The notes under the pieces were generated by a model. It had not been told where the DNA came from. It did no database searches and saw only the letters and a program-made list of their open reading frames with translations. The position numbers and the translations under genes are program-made. Below, one piece after another: positions 25,555 to 34,046 of a stretch of DNA of 64,000 nucleotides; position 1 is the first letter of the stretch, and the number at the start of each line of letters is the position of its first letter. The stretch is from Martelella lutilitoris (GTDB taxonomy: Bacteria; Pseudomonadota; Alphaproteobacteria; Rhizobiales; Rhizobiaceae). The DNA lies in NCBI RefSeq assembly GCF_016598595.1, contig NZ_CP066786.1, positions 2,317,501 through 2,381,500 of the forward strand. Reading direction: 5' to 3'.

Positions 25555-27174
25555 CTATTCCGCCGCGACCCGGCCGGCAAGGGCGCGGTTCTTCATCAGC
25601 TTGAAGGTGATGGAATCCATCAGCGCCTGGAAGGACGCATCGATGATGTTTTCCGAAACGCCCACCGTCCACCAGCGCACGCCGTCATCATCGATGCTCT
25701 CGATCAGAACGCGGGTGATGGCCTCCGTGCCGCCGTTGAGAATACGCACCTTGTAATCGGCAAGCTTGAGGTCGGCGATCTCCGACTGGAACTTGCCGAG
25801 ATCCTTGCGGAAGGCCCTGTCGAGCGCGTTGACCGGGCCATCGCCTTCGGAAACCGACATCATCTGCCGCCCGTCGATCTCCAGCTTGACCACCGCCTCC
25901 GACACGGTCTTGACGCGGCCGTGGCTGTCATAGCGGCGTTCGACCATGACGCGAAAACTCTCGACGTGAAAGAAATGCGGCACGCTGCCGAGTTCGCGCA
26001 GCGCCAGAAGCTCGAAGCTCGCATCCGCGCCCTCATAGGCATAGCCCATGGATTCGCGCTCCTTGACGATCGCGATCAGCTTGTCGAGACGCGGATCGTT
26101 CCTGGCGACCGTGATGCCGCGGCGCTTCAGTTCATTGATGAAGTTGGACTTGCCGCCCTGGTCGGAGACCATCACCCTGCGGGTGTTGCCGACCCTTTCC
26201 GGATCGACGTGCTCATAGGTGCGCGGGTCCTTCAAAAGCGCCGAGGCATGGATGCCGGCCTTGGTGGCAAAGGCGGATGCGCCGACATAGGGCAGCTGCG
26301 GGTCCGGCGCGCGGTTCAGCAGTTCGTCAAAGCCGTGGGACAGCGCGGTCAATTCGGCAAGCTGCTCTTCGTTAAGGCCCAACACATAGCGTTCGGCGTA
26401 GCGCTGCTTCAACGAAAGCGTTGCCGCCAGCGTGATGATATTGGCATTGCCGCAGCGCTCGCCGATGCCGTTCAGCGTGCCCTGAACCTGGCGCACGCCC
26501 GCCCTGACGGCGACAAGCGAATTGGCGACCGCCTGGCCCGTATCGTTGTGCGCATGGATGCCGAGCGACGTCCCCGGAATGCCGCTTGCGATCACATCGG
26601 CGATGATTTCGGCGATCTCGTCCGGTTGCGTGCCGCCATTGGTGTCACACAGCACGACCCAGCGCGCGCCGGCGTCATAGGCGGCCTTCGCACAGGCAAG
26701 CGCATAGGACCGGTTTGCCTTGTAGCCATCGAAGAAATGCTCGCAATCGACCATCGCCTCCTTGCCCGAGGCCGCGACGGCGGCCACGCTCTCGGCGATG
26801 CAGGCAAGGTTTTCGTCATTGGTGATGCCGAGCGCCACGTCCACATGATAGTCCCAGCTTTTCGCCACCAGACAGACGGCGTCGCTGTTGGAGGCGATCA
26901 GCGCGGCAAGCCCCGGATCGTTCGAGGCCGACACGCCGGCGCGCTTGGTCATGCCGAAGGCGGTCATCTTCGCGGATCTCGTGCGCCGCGCGGCGAAGAA
27001 GGCCGTATCCGTCGGGTTCGCGCCCGGATAGCCGCCCTCGACATAGTCGATGCCGGCCTGGTCCAGCATGTCGGCAATGGCGATCTTGTCCTCCACCGAG
27101 AAGTCGATGCCCGGCGTCTGCTGGCCGTCGCGCAATGTGGTGTCGAACAGATAGATTCGCTCGCGCTTTTCCAT
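25555..27174 (-). CDS. cimA: Citramalate synthase
   Basis: A 539-residue homologue of LeuA-type enzymes. It condenses pyruvate and acetyl-CoA to (R)-citramalate, an entry to isoleucine that avoids threonine. The HMGL-like catalytic barrel shows YLFDTTLRDGQQTPGIDFSVEDK, EGGYPGANPTD, LCDTNGG and IHAHNDTGQAVANS; the region at about 360-539 is a LeuA-type dimer/allosteric domain. The wording DGQQTPG and EGGYPGANPTDTAFF fits the TIGR00977 citramalate synthase group better than isopropylmalate or homocitrate synthases. I chose ATG 27174, with GGAG 9 bases upstream; earlier in-frame ATGs at 27189 and 27237 are possible. Confidence 0.85.
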   Translation of the reverse strand: MEKRERIYLFDTTLRDGQQTPGIDFSVEDKIAIADMLDQAGIDYVEGGYPGANPTDTAFFAARRTRSAKMTAFGMTKRAGVSASNDPGLAALIASNSDAVCLVAKSWDYHVDVALGITNDENLACIAESVAAVAASGKEAMVDCEHFFDGYKANRSYALACAKAAYDAGARWVVLCDTNGGTQPDEIAEIIADVIASGIPGTSLGIHAHNDTGQAVANSLVAVRAGVRQVQGTLNGIGERCGNANIITLAATLSLKQRYAERYVLGLNEEQLAELTALSHGFDELLNRAPDPQLPYVGASAFATKAGIHASALLKDPRTYEHVDPERVGNTRRVMVSDQGGKSNFINELKRRGITVARNDPRLDKLIAIVKERESMGYAYEGADASFELLALRELGSVPHFFHVESFRVMVERRYDSHGRVKTVSEAVVKLEIDGRQMMSVSEGDGPVNALDRAFRKDLGKFQSEIADLKLADYKVRILNGGTEAITRVLIESIDDDGVRWWTVGVSENIIDASFQALMDSITFKLMKNRALAGRVAAE

Positions 27175-27217
27175 GTCGTGGGTCTCCATCCCATTTGATC
27201 GGCCGTTTTCGGCCTTG

Positions 27218-27718
27218 TTATCCGGCATCCGCTTCATTTACAGGCGGCCATTGTTCGGTGTCGTGGTCGGGGTGCTGGCGGTTGCTGGCGGCCACACCTT
27301 CGGTTCCGCCGGGAAGGTCCGAGCGGTCCGTGCCGCGTTCGGGAAGACCGGGCAGATCTCGGAAAAAGGTGACACGGCCTTCCACGCCATCCTGCGTGGC
27401 TGGAACCACCGCGGCGGGATCATCAAGACTGCCCAGGGTCACCGATATATGATCGCCCCCCTCCGTCATGAAGAACAGCGGCGTGCCGCAGTTTTCGCAA
27501 AAGCCGCGTTTGACGAATTCAGAGGAAAAGAACCATCGCGGCGCGCCGCGCGTCAGCGAAAACGCGCCGTTTTCCGCGCTTGCCAGCGGCATGAAGTAAT
27601 TGCCGGCCGCCTTCTGGCACATGCGGCAATGACAAAGATGCGGCGTCGCCAGCGCACCCTCGACCCGGTAGCGCACGGCGCCGCACTGACAACCGCCGGA
27701 GAAGCTGGGTTTCGTCAT
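27218..27718 (-). CDS. GFA/CENP-V-domain zinc-binding protein
   Basis: A 166-residue protein of the glutathione-dependent formaldehyde-activating (GFA) family. Zinc-binding cysteines are visible in GGCQCGAVRY, CHCRMCQKAAG and FCENCGTPLFF, in the order usual for the fold. Most family members have no proven enzyme activity, so I leave the function open. The last 45 residues are hydrophilic and unlike the family, and may be disordered. Its start codon overlaps the DUF559 gene stop (ATGA), and cimA follows on the same strand. Confidence 0.85.
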   Translation of the reverse strand: MTKPSFSGGCQCGAVRYRVEGALATPHLCHCRMCQKAAGNYFMPLASAENGAFSLTRGAPRWFFSSEFVKRGFCENCGTPLFFMTEGGDHISVTLGSLDDPAAVVPATQDGVEGRVTFFRDLPGLPERGTDRSDLPGGTEGVAASNRQHPDHDTEQWPPVNEADAG

Positions 27719-28077
27719 GACTCATGCTCCCCGATGGTTCTGCGAATATGGGTGCAAACGGCGTCGATATCGCGCAGCACATCGTCGTTCCAGAAGCGGA
27801 GCACGGTCCAGCCTTGCGCGGCGAGGCGCGTGGTGCGTTCTGCGTCTTCAGCGAGCCTTTCGCCATGCTGCGAGCCGTCGACTTTGATGATCAGCTTGTG
27901 ACCGGGACAGGCGAAATCGGCAATGTAGCGATCAATCGGCATCGGGCGGCGAAACTGCAGCCCCTCCAACCGTCCCGCGCGCAATTCATCCCAAAGCTTC
28001 AGCTCTGCCTCGGTCATGTCGCTGCGCATGCGTCTCGCGTTGGAGCGCAAACGTCGTGAGACGCTGTAATGCGGCAT
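27715..28077 (-). CDS. DUF559 (Vsr/endonuclease-like) protein
   Basis: A 120-residue protein of the DUF559 family, related to the very-short-patch repair endonuclease fold. Typical wording is ARRMRSDMTEAELKLWDELRAGRLEGLQFRRPMPIDRYIADFACPGHKLIIKVDGSQH, where Asp and Asp/Gln residues (DFACP, VDGSQH) correspond to the nuclease centre, and WTVLRFWNDDVL. I chose the ATG at 28077 because a palindromic repeat lies just upstream and would otherwise be translated into an odd N-terminal extension. Such genes are common, mobile-looking and of unknown purpose. It lies 81 bases downstream of cysS. Confidence 0.85.
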   Translation of the reverse strand: MPHYSVSRRLRSNARRMRSDMTEAELKLWDELRAGRLEGLQFRRPMPIDRYIADFACPGHKLIIKVDGSQHGERLAEDAERTTRLAAQGWTVLRFWNDDVLRDIDAVCTHIRRTIGEHES

Positions 28078-28080
28078 AGA

Positions 28081-28135
28081 ATACCCCCCTCTGTCGCTTC
28101 GCGACATCTCCCCCTCAAGGGGGGAGATTGATGGG
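28081..28135. repeat. REP-like double palindrome beside the DUF559 gene
   Basis: Two perfect stems lie side by side: TGTCGC-TTC-GCGACA at 28092-28106 and TCTCCCCC-TCAA-GGGGGAGA at 28107-28127 (one extra G in the loop side). The element ends four bases before the DUF559 start codon. I recognise this CTCCCCCTCAAGGGGGGAG plus TGTCGCTTCGCGACA combination as a repeat seen in many alphaproteobacterial genomes. Confidence 0.75.
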
Positions 28136-28157
28136 AGCAAGAGGCCGGCGACGGTGC

Positions 28158-29636
28158 TCACCGCTTGACCTCCCATGTGGTTTCGCGCTCGCCGGTTTCC
28201 TTGTTCTTGGAGTCCTTCAGCTGGATGCCCTGAGATGCCAGTTCATCGCGGATGCGGTCGGCCTCGGCCCAGTTTTTTTCGCGGATGAAGGCGAGACGCT
28301 GGGTGATCTTTTCGTCAATTAGCCTAGTCTGATCTTCACTAAGCTGATTGGCTTCCACCGAAAAGCCAAGCAAACGCAAAGATTGGCGGAACTGAATTAA
28401 CCTATGCTCATGTTCTGGGTCTGCATGTGACGACGAGTTGCTCAATACGTTAATTTGTTCATGCAGGGATTTAATCGCGGCATGTGTATTAAGGTCATCG
28501 CGAAGGGCATCCAGCACACCTGGGTGAGGTGCCTGAGTATTGTGAATGGATTGGTACCCCACTTCCTGATCTTTGAAAGCCCACTTTCTAAACTTCCAGA
28601 GGGTGCGCCTAGCTTCGAGTAGTTTTTCTGTCGAAAAATCGATCGGCTCGCGATAGTGGGTCATCAGCATCGCAAGGCGCAGCACCTCGCCCGGCCATTT
28701 GCGGCCGCCGAAGTTTTCCGTTTCCAGCAGTTCGTGGATGGTGAAGAAGTTGCCGTCGGACTTCGACATCTTCCGGCCTTCGACCTGCACGAAGCCGTTA
28801 TGCATCCAGACATTGGCCATCACGTGATTGCCGTGGGCCGAGCAGGATTGCGCGATCTCGTTTTCGTGGTGGGGGAAGATCAGGTCAAGGCCGCCGCCGT
28901 GAATGTCGAAGGTCTCGCCGAGATGCTTCTCCGACATCACCGAGCATTCGATATGCCAGCCGGGGCGGCCGTTGATGGTTTCGGCCTTCCCGTCAAAGGT
29001 AAAACGCCCGTCCCAGCCGGGCTCGTCGGCCGCACTTTCCTTCCACAGCACGAAATCCGCCGGGCTCTTCTTGTGGCTTTCGACGGCGATGCGGGCGCCG
29101 GCCTGCTGGTCTTCCAGATTGCGCCGTGACAAACGCCCATAGTCGGGCATGGACGGCACATCGAACAGCACTTCCCTGCCCTCGGCGCCCTGCGCGAGAT
29201 AGGCGTTGCCCTTGTCGATGAGCGTCTGGATCATCGCCACCATGCCGTCGATATGCTCGGTCGCGCGCGGCTCCACGGTGGGCTCCAGCACGCCGAGCGC
29301 GGCGACGTCCTTGTGGAACTGGTCGGCGGTCTTTTCGGTCACGCGGCGGATCGCCTCGTTCAGCCGCAGGTCCGGGTAGTCCTGCTTTGCCCGCGCGTTG
29401 ATCTTGTCGTCGACGTCGGTGATGTTGCGCACATAGGTGACGTGGTCCTCGCCATAGAGATGGCGCAGCAGACGGAACAGCACGTCGAAGACGATCACCG
29501 GTCGCGCATTGCCGATATGGGCAAAGTCATAGACCGTCGGCCCGCACACATACATGCGCACATTGTCGGGATCGATCGGCCGGAATTCGGCCTTCTCGCG
29601 CGTCAGTGTGTTGTAGAGCTTCAGGGCGTCGCCCAT
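28158..29636 (-). CDS. cysS: Cysteinyl-tRNA synthetase
   Basis: A 492-residue class I synthetase. The zinc/adenylate region shows [19 protein letters not shown] (HIGN is the HIGH motif) and [13 protein letters not shown] is the KMSKS loop; [37 protein letters not shown] supplies zinc ligands and cysteine recognition. The C-terminal third is the DALR-type anticodon-binding helical domain. I chose the ATG at 29636 with CGGGAG upstream. Oddly, the DNA for roughly residues 340-440 (28320-28620) is about 48 percent GC, clearly lower than the flanking 57-65 percent, although the frame is intact; see findings. Confidence 0.95.
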   Translation of the reverse strand: MGDALKLYNTLTREKAEFRPIDPDNVRMYVCGPTVYDFAHIGNARPVIVFDVLFRLLRHLYGEDHVTYVRNITDVDDKINARAKQDYPDLRLNEAIRRVTEKTADQFHKDVAALGVLEPTVEPRATEHIDGMVAMIQTLIDKGNAYLAQGAEGREVLFDVPSMPDYGRLSRRNLEDQQAGARIAVESHKKSPADFVLWKESAADEPGWDGRFTFDGKAETINGRPGWHIECSVMSEKHLGETFDIHGGGLDLIFPHHENEIAQSCSAHGNHVMANVWMHNGFVQVEGRKMSKSDGNFFTIHELLETENFGGRKWPGEVLRLAMLMTHYREPIDFSTEKLLEARRTLWKFRKWAFKDQEVGYQSIHNTQAPHPGVLDALRDDLNTHAAIKSLHEQINVLSNSSSHADPEHEHRLIQFRQSLRLLGFSVEANQLSEDQTRLIDEKITQRLAFIREKNWAEADRIRDELASQGIQLKDSKNKETGERETTWEVKR

Positions 29637-30025
29637 GTCCAGTCTCCCGAAATCCAGTCTTGATGCACGCACAGGCCGGCGGCCCGGCCGGGTCGTCTGT
29701 CAGAGAATGGATTTCAGGACAAGAACGGCCGGCCAGCGAGACGCTAGCGAATAATCGTGCAGATAATGCAAAGGGCCGTGTTCATGGCAGACCTTATGCC
29801 CCGCGCGCGCCAAGGCGTCAAGAGCCGACCCTTGATTCGTTGGGCGATCAGCTCAAACCCTTTCACCTGAAATATAAGTAATAAATATAAATGTAATAAT
29901 GTATAAAAACGAGACACATAAAATAAAACTAATACATAATATAGTATTGACTATTTACAGTTATCTTTTCCTTAACCATTATAATATTGAATTTATACTT
30001 GAGATAATTCACGAGGGCGCAAACC
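29637..30025. promoter_or_regulatory. AT-rich upstream region of the outer membrane protein gene
   Basis: A 389-base gap without a gene. The left half is ordinary GC-rich DNA next to cysS. From about 29875 to 30000 the GC content drops to about 18 percent, with runs of A and T that would give curved DNA or UP-element activity. Possible promoter boxes include TTTACA at 29954-29959 and TATAAT at 29980-29985, but the 20-base spacing is not ideal. A ribosome-binding GAGGG lies about 9 bases before the ATG at 30026. Confidence 0.55.
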
Positions 30026-30727
30026 ATGATCAGATCAATCAGTATTATTGCACTTGTGGCGGTTTCCGCAGTGCCGGCATTGGCAGCGGATATCGTCACC
30101 CCGCCACCGTCCCTGCCGCCGGTCGCTCCGCCTCCCGCCGTCTTTGACTGGACGGGCTTTTATGTCGGCGCTCTGGCCGGGTATCACTGGACGGACGCAG
30201 ACCCGCACACCTTTCGCGTCGTCCAGGACCATATCAGGATCGACAACTGGCTGGGCGGCGGCTTTGTCGGCGCCAACTACCAGTTCGAGAACAATCTCGT
30301 CGTCGGCATCGAAGGCGAATTTGACTATCTCGCCGGCTCGGGCAACGAGAACCTCCAGGTGGTGATTTCCAACAAGGTCGAGACGGCCGAGGGAAAGCTG
30401 GATCTCGGCTGGTCGGGCTCGCTGCGCGGTCGTTTCGGCTATGCCTATGAAAACACGATGCTGTTCGGCACAGCAGGCGGCGAGCTGGCAAGCGGGCGCG
30501 GCACGGGCAGTTTCAACGGACAATCGATCGACACCGGCACCCGGACGGTCAAGGCGTGGACGGTCGGCGCCGGCATCGAACACGCGTTCACCGATAATTT
30601 CTTCGCCCGCGCCGAATATCGCTATTCCTATTATCCGAAAATCAGCCACGACTTCAGCTGGGACAAGGACTTCAGCATCGAGGCGAGCCGGAACAAATTT
30701 CAGGTCGGACTGGGCTACAAGTTCTGA
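30026..30727 (+). CDS. Omp25/Omp31-type outer membrane beta-barrel protein
   Basis: A 233-residue outer membrane protein. The signal peptide MIRSISIIALVAVSAVPALAAD is followed by a proline-rich linker and VFDWTGFYVGALAGYHW, the hallmark start of the rhizobial/Brucella Omp25-Omp31 barrel. Alternating hydrophobic strands continue (GGGFVGANYQFENNLVVGIEGEFDY, LRGRFGYAYENTMLFGTAGG, ARAEYRYSYYP) and the protein ends with a C-terminal phenylalanine (QVGLGYKF) as expected for barrel insertion by BamA. It stands alone with a long AT-rich promoter region, suggesting strong or regulated expression. Confidence 0.9.
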   Translation: MIRSISIIALVAVSAVPALAADIVTPPPSLPPVAPPPAVFDWTGFYVGALAGYHWTDADPHTFRVVQDHIRIDNWLGGGFVGANYQFENNLVVGIEGEFDYLAGSGNENLQVVISNKVETAEGKLDLGWSGSLRGRFGYAYENTMLFGTAGGELASGRGTGSFNGQSIDTGTRTVKAWTVGAGIEHAFTDNFFARAEYRYSYYPKISHDFSWDKDFSIEASRNKFQVGLGYKF

Positions 30728-30764
30728 CCGGAGTGCGATCGCACTGTACAAAGGCCGGCGTCTG

Positions 30765-30871
30765 CTAGCGCATCGGCCCGAAAATCGGAATCGATTTTCG
30801 GAAAGCACGATGCGTAGATTCAATAGGTTAGAGCGTCCTTTGTGCGTCCGAATGGACGCACGGCGCTCTAG
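30765..30871. repeat. RIME-like palindromic repeat, type A copy 2
   Basis: The best-preserved copy, bounded by CTAG at both ends. It contains the palindrome around CGAAAATCGGAATCGATTTTCG, a linker with GATTCAATAGGTTAGAGCG, and the palindrome GTGCGTCCGAATGGACGCAC, ending CGGCGCTCTAG. The right-hand CTAG supplies the TAG stop codon (30868-30870) of the convergent L,D-transpeptidase gene. Other copies are at 13843-13946 (inverted) and 50227-50333. Confidence 0.85.
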
Positions 30872-31320
30872 TCGCCGATGACGACCGTCATGTTGTCCAG
30901 TCCGACGGACTGGGCCAGGCTGAAGAGTAGTGCCGCATTGTCCGGATGAAGCCGCACGCAGCCATGCGAGGCGCGTGAGCCGAGACGCGACAGCTGATCG
31001 GTCCCGTGAACCGCGTAACCGTGATAGAAGAAGATGGCATAGGGCATCGGCGCATTGTTGTATTTGCGCGAGCGGTGGTTCTTCGACAGCCATTCCGCGC
31101 CATAGACGCCCGCGGGCGTCGCATAGCTTCCCGCGCCCGTCGACACCGGCCAGACATAGCGCTCATAGCCGCCGACAATCACCTTCATCGTCTGCGTGCT
31201 GAGGCTGACGGCAGCGACAACCTTGCCAGGCTCGAAAATGTCATCGCCGGACTTGCGGGCCGCGTTGGCCGCGGACGTTGTCGCGAGCAAAACGAACAGA
31301 CCGACAAGAAAAGAACGCAT
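30868..31320 (-). CDS. L,D-transpeptidase (YkuD domain)
   Basis: A 150-residue exported enzyme. A signal peptide (MRSFLVGLFVLLATTSAANA) is followed by a compact YkuD domain: QTMKVIVGGYERYVWPVSTG, ATPAGVYG, the motif HGTD at 105-108 and the active-site SHGCVRL with His119 and Cys121. Such enzymes form 3-3 crosslinks in peptidoglycan or attach outer membrane proteins to it, a major activity in polar-growing rhizobia. The ATG at 31320 has GGGGGATG upstream. It is convergent with the outer membrane protein gene. Its last codon is followed by a TAG that belongs to the RIME-like repeat. Confidence 0.92.
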   Translation of the reverse strand: MRSFLVGLFVLLATTSAANAARKSGDDIFEPGKVVAAVSLSTQTMKVIVGGYERYVWPVSTGAGSYATPAGVYGAEWLSKNHRSRKYNNAPMPYAIFFYHGYAVHGTDQLSRLGSRASHGCVRLHPDNAALLFSLAQSVGLDNMTVVIGD

Positions 31321-31437
31321 AACATCCCCCGGATACACATAACCCCTTGAAGTCAAGTTATGCGCACCGGGGAATTCATTCAACGCGTTACTGCCAACAA
31401 GGTAAACAATTCAGACTTGACGCGCGCGTTACTGGGA

Positions 31438-32388
31438 TCAGGGCGCAAGCGTGGCCGCCACCAGATCGACGACCTTCTTCGCCTCGATCGTCATGGCGAC
31501 CTGCTGTTCCGGCTTGCCGTCCCACGCGCTCGGCGGGAAGAACGGGCCGGCCGGCTTCTGCAGCGTCAGGCCGTCGGCGATGCCGCCGCAGACGACGCGC
31601 ACGGTTCCTGCCCTAAGACCGAAGAGCTCCGGCGCGACGACATAGACGCAGGCGCAGCTGTCATGCACGACCATGCCGTCGTCCACCTGCTGGCTGTAGA
31701 AGTCGATATAGGGGTCGGAGATCTTCGCGAGCAGTTCGACCGCCGGGCCGCCGCGCAGCGCCAGATCCTTCATCGTCGTGCGGGTCATCACCGTCTGGAT
31801 CGTCACGTCGAGACCGATGATCACCACTTTCCACGGCGCGGTGAAGACCGCGTCGGCGGCTTCCGGGTCGCCGTGGATATTGGCTTCTGCCGCCGGCGTC
31901 ACATTGCCGTTGCGCTCAAACGCGCCGCCCATGACGACCACCTGTTTGACGAGGCCGGCGATCTCCGGATCACGGGCCAGCGCCAGCGCCAGATTGGTCA
32001 TGCGCCCGACGGCGACGATTTCCACCTCGCCCGGATTTTCCCTGACGGTGTCGATGATGAACTGATAGGCCGGGCGCGGGTCGAGCGGCACATCGTCGAC
32101 CGTCTCGGGCATTTCGATGTCGCCGAGGCCATTCACGCCGTGCACGACCACGGGCCAGGGCGCCATCGGGCGGGCCGGATCATAGGTCTCGTCCGCGCCG
32201 CGCGCGACCGGGGCCGAAATGCCGAACTCACGCTTCAGGAACTGCGCGTTGCGGGTGGTGGTGTCGGCGGACGCATTGCCGAAAACCGACGTGATGCCGA
32301 GAAGCGCGATATCGGGGTGACGCTCGAGGAACAGCAATGCCATGGCATCGTCAATGCCCGGGTCCGTGTCGAAAATAACCTTGTGCAT
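31438..32388 (-). CDS. Nucleoside hydrolase (IunH family)
   Basis: A 316-residue hydrolase that splits N-glycosidic bonds of nucleosides to base and ribose. The calcium-binding N-terminal motif VIFDTDPGIDDAMALL (DxDPGxDD) is complete, VVVMGGAFERNGNVTPAAEANIHGDPEAAD is the second diagnostic block, and HDSCACVYVVAPELF carries the conserved late His-Asp. Specificity (inosine-uridine, pyrimidine or other) cannot be read safely. The gene is divergent from the TSUP permease gene with a gap of about 130 bases. It is most likely cytoplasmic, as no signal peptide is visible. Confidence 0.9.
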   Translation of the reverse strand: MHKVIFDTDPGIDDAMALLFLERHPDIALLGITSVFGNASADTTTRNAQFLKREFGISAPVARGADETYDPARPMAPWPVVVHGVNGLGDIEMPETVDDVPLDPRPAYQFIIDTVRENPGEVEIVAVGRMTNLALALARDPEIAGLVKQVVVMGGAFERNGNVTPAAEANIHGDPEAADAVFTAPWKVVIIGLDVTIQTVMTRTTMKDLALRGGPAVELLAKISDPYIDFYSQQVDDGMVVHDSCACVYVVAPELFGLRAGTVRVVCGGIADGLTLQKPAGPFFPPSAWDGKPEQQVAMTIEAKKVVDLVAATLAP

Positions 32389-32517
32389 GAAAACGAATCC
32401 TGCTTCTTGAAAGATCGTAAACCGGCTGAAGCGCCGCCCGTGAAACGACCTACACGATCCGGGCGCAAAAGGAAACGATGTCCGCCCGCGCCTGCCCTCT
32501 CACGGAGCCCGCCCCGT

Positions 32518-33303
32518 TTGTTCGAAGCAAGTCTTGACCTGTTGCTCATCCTTTTTGCGGCGGCCTTTGTCGCCGGCTTCGTCGATTCCATTGCCGGCGG
32601 CGCGGGCCTGATCACCATTCCGGTCATGCTGATCGCCGGCATCCCGCCGCTTCAGACACTCGGCACCAACAAGCTGCAGGGCATTTTCGGCGCGGCCTCG
32701 GCGACGATCTCCTATGCCCGCGGCGGAAGGGTGGATCCGAGAACGCAATGGCCGATGGCGCTTCTCGCCTTCGGCGGCGGCGCGCTCGGCGCGGCGCTGG
32801 CAACCGTGATCTCGGGCGATATTCTTCTGGCGGTCCTGCCCTTCCTGCTCGCCGGCATCGGGCTCTATTTCGCGCTGCGCAGCGGACTGGACGATACCGA
32901 CCGGCAGCAGCGCCTCGCAGTGCCCGTCTTCGCCGGGCTCGTGGTTCCGGCAATCGGCTTTTATGACGGGCTGTTCGGGCCCGGCACCGGTTCCTTCTTC
33001 ATGATCGCTTTCGTCACGCTTGGCGGGCTTGGCATGCTGAAGGCGACGGCGCGCACCAAGATGCTCAATCTCTCATCCAATCTCGGCGCCTTTGCCGTCT
33101 TTCTCGCCGGCGGGGCGATCCTGTGGAAGATCGGCCTTGTCATGGGGGTCGGCCAGTTTCTCGGGGCCCAGACCGGCTCCAGACTGGCAATGAAGCGCGG
33201 CGCCAAGATCATCCGGCCGCTACTGGCAGTCTCCAGCCTCGCCATGGCCACCAAGGTGTTTCTCGACGAACAGAACCCTGTGTATCAGTGGCTCATGATG
33301 TAG
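32518..33303 (+). CDS. TSUP (TauE/SafE) family permease
   Basis: A 261-residue membrane protein with about eight hydrophobic segments. LFAAAFVAGFVDSIAGGAGLITIPVMLIAG and TNKLQGIFGAASATISYARGG are typical of the TSUP (formerly DUF81) family, which exports sulfite, sulfonates or organosulfur compounds; FYDGLFGPGTGSFFMI is the repeat motif of the second half. No ATG or GTG in this frame suits the first helix; I chose TTG at 32518, with GGAG 11 bases upstream, which gives the usual N-terminus LFEASLDLLLILF. Its end overlaps cobP, coming from the other strand, by 11 bases. Confidence 0.85.
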   Translation: MFEASLDLLLILFAAAFVAGFVDSIAGGAGLITIPVMLIAGIPPLQTLGTNKLQGIFGAASATISYARGGRVDPRTQWPMALLAFGGGALGAALATVISGDILLAVLPFLLAGIGLYFALRSGLDDTDRQQRLAVPVFAGLVVPAIGFYDGLFGPGTGSFFMIAFVTLGGLGMLKATARTKMLNLSSNLGAFAVFLAGGAILWKIGLVMGVGQFLGAQTGSRLAMKRGAKIIRPLLAVSSLAMATKVFLDEQNPVYQWLMM

Positions 33304-33826
33304 GTTTCATCGTCATCGGTAAGCCTGCCGCCATGAAGATCACCGTGTCGGCCGCGGCCGCAACCTTCTGGTTCAGGAGGCCAGCCTCGTCGCGAAACTT
33401 TCTGGCGAGCGCATTGTCGGGCACGATCCCGAGACCGACCTCGTTTGCGACAAGGAAGAGCGGATAGGGACAATCGGCGACGAAACCGGCAAGCCCGTCG
33501 CCTGCCCTGCCGATATCCATGTCGCGGAGGATGAGGTTGGTGGCCCACAGCGTCAGGCAATCGACCAGAACCACCGGGCGTTCGGTACGGACGAGGCCCT
33601 CAAGGCAGGCGACCAGATCAAGCGGCGCCTCATGCGTCTGCCAGCCTTCCCCGCGCGCGGCCTTGTGGCGAGCGATGCGGGCTTCCATTTCCGCATCAAG
33701 CGCCTCGGCCGTCGCGACATAATGGAGATTGCCGGCCGCCTGGCGCGCCAGTTTTTCGCCATGGGACGATTTGCCAGATCGCGCGCCGCCGAGAATGAGG
33801 CAGGTTTTCCGACCCATCGCTTGCAT
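33293..33826 (-). CDS. cobP: Adenosylcobinamide kinase / adenosylcobinamide-phosphate guanylyltransferase
   Basis: A 177-residue bifunctional enzyme that phosphorylates adenosylcobinamide and then attaches GMP in cobalamin assembly or salvage. The N-terminal P-loop is LILGGARSGKSS and AEALDAEMEARIARHKAARGEGWQTHEAPLDL contains the conserved RI..H...R..W.T.E segment with the guanylylated histidine; VVLVDCLTLWATNLI and LVANEVGLGIVPDNALARKFRDEAG are also diagnostic. I chose the ATG at 33826 with GAGGCG upstream; 33817 is an alternative. No other cobalamin gene is near, and I find no cobalamin riboswitch in the 200 bases upstream. Confidence 0.92.
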   Translation of the reverse strand: MQAMGRKTCLILGGARSGKSSHGEKLARQAAGNLHYVATAEALDAEMEARIARHKAARGEGWQTHEAPLDLVACLEGLVRTERPVVLVDCLTLWATNLILRDMDIGRAGDGLAGFVADCPYPLFLVANEVGLGIVPDNALARKFRDEAGLLNQKVAAAADTVIFMAAGLPMTMKPTS

Positions 33827-34046
33827 CCGCAACGCCTCGTCCTGCTTGCCGCTAGAAAGGAAGATGCGCCGGAAAACGGTTCGGACATGAAAGCGGACGA
33901 TTCGTAGAACAAAGAGGCGTCCGCGCTGTTGATCATGTCCGGCGCGCGTCGTCGAAGACCACCCTCGATCGACCGCAAACCATCAACCGGCGCATTATTG
34001 ATATAGCGTCGCAGCGGCCTTTTCACAAGGCGCTCGCAAAACGATC

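Noticed and set aside
31360..32517. A long plus-strand reading frame leading into the TSUP permease gene.
   Set aside because: It is antisense to the nucleoside hydrolase, which has all family motifs, and has no similarity of its own. The permease starts near 32518.
33827..34046. A cobalamin riboswitch upstream of cobP.
   Set aside because: I looked for the B12-box and the AAGCCAGGAGACC-type core on the minus strand and found neither.
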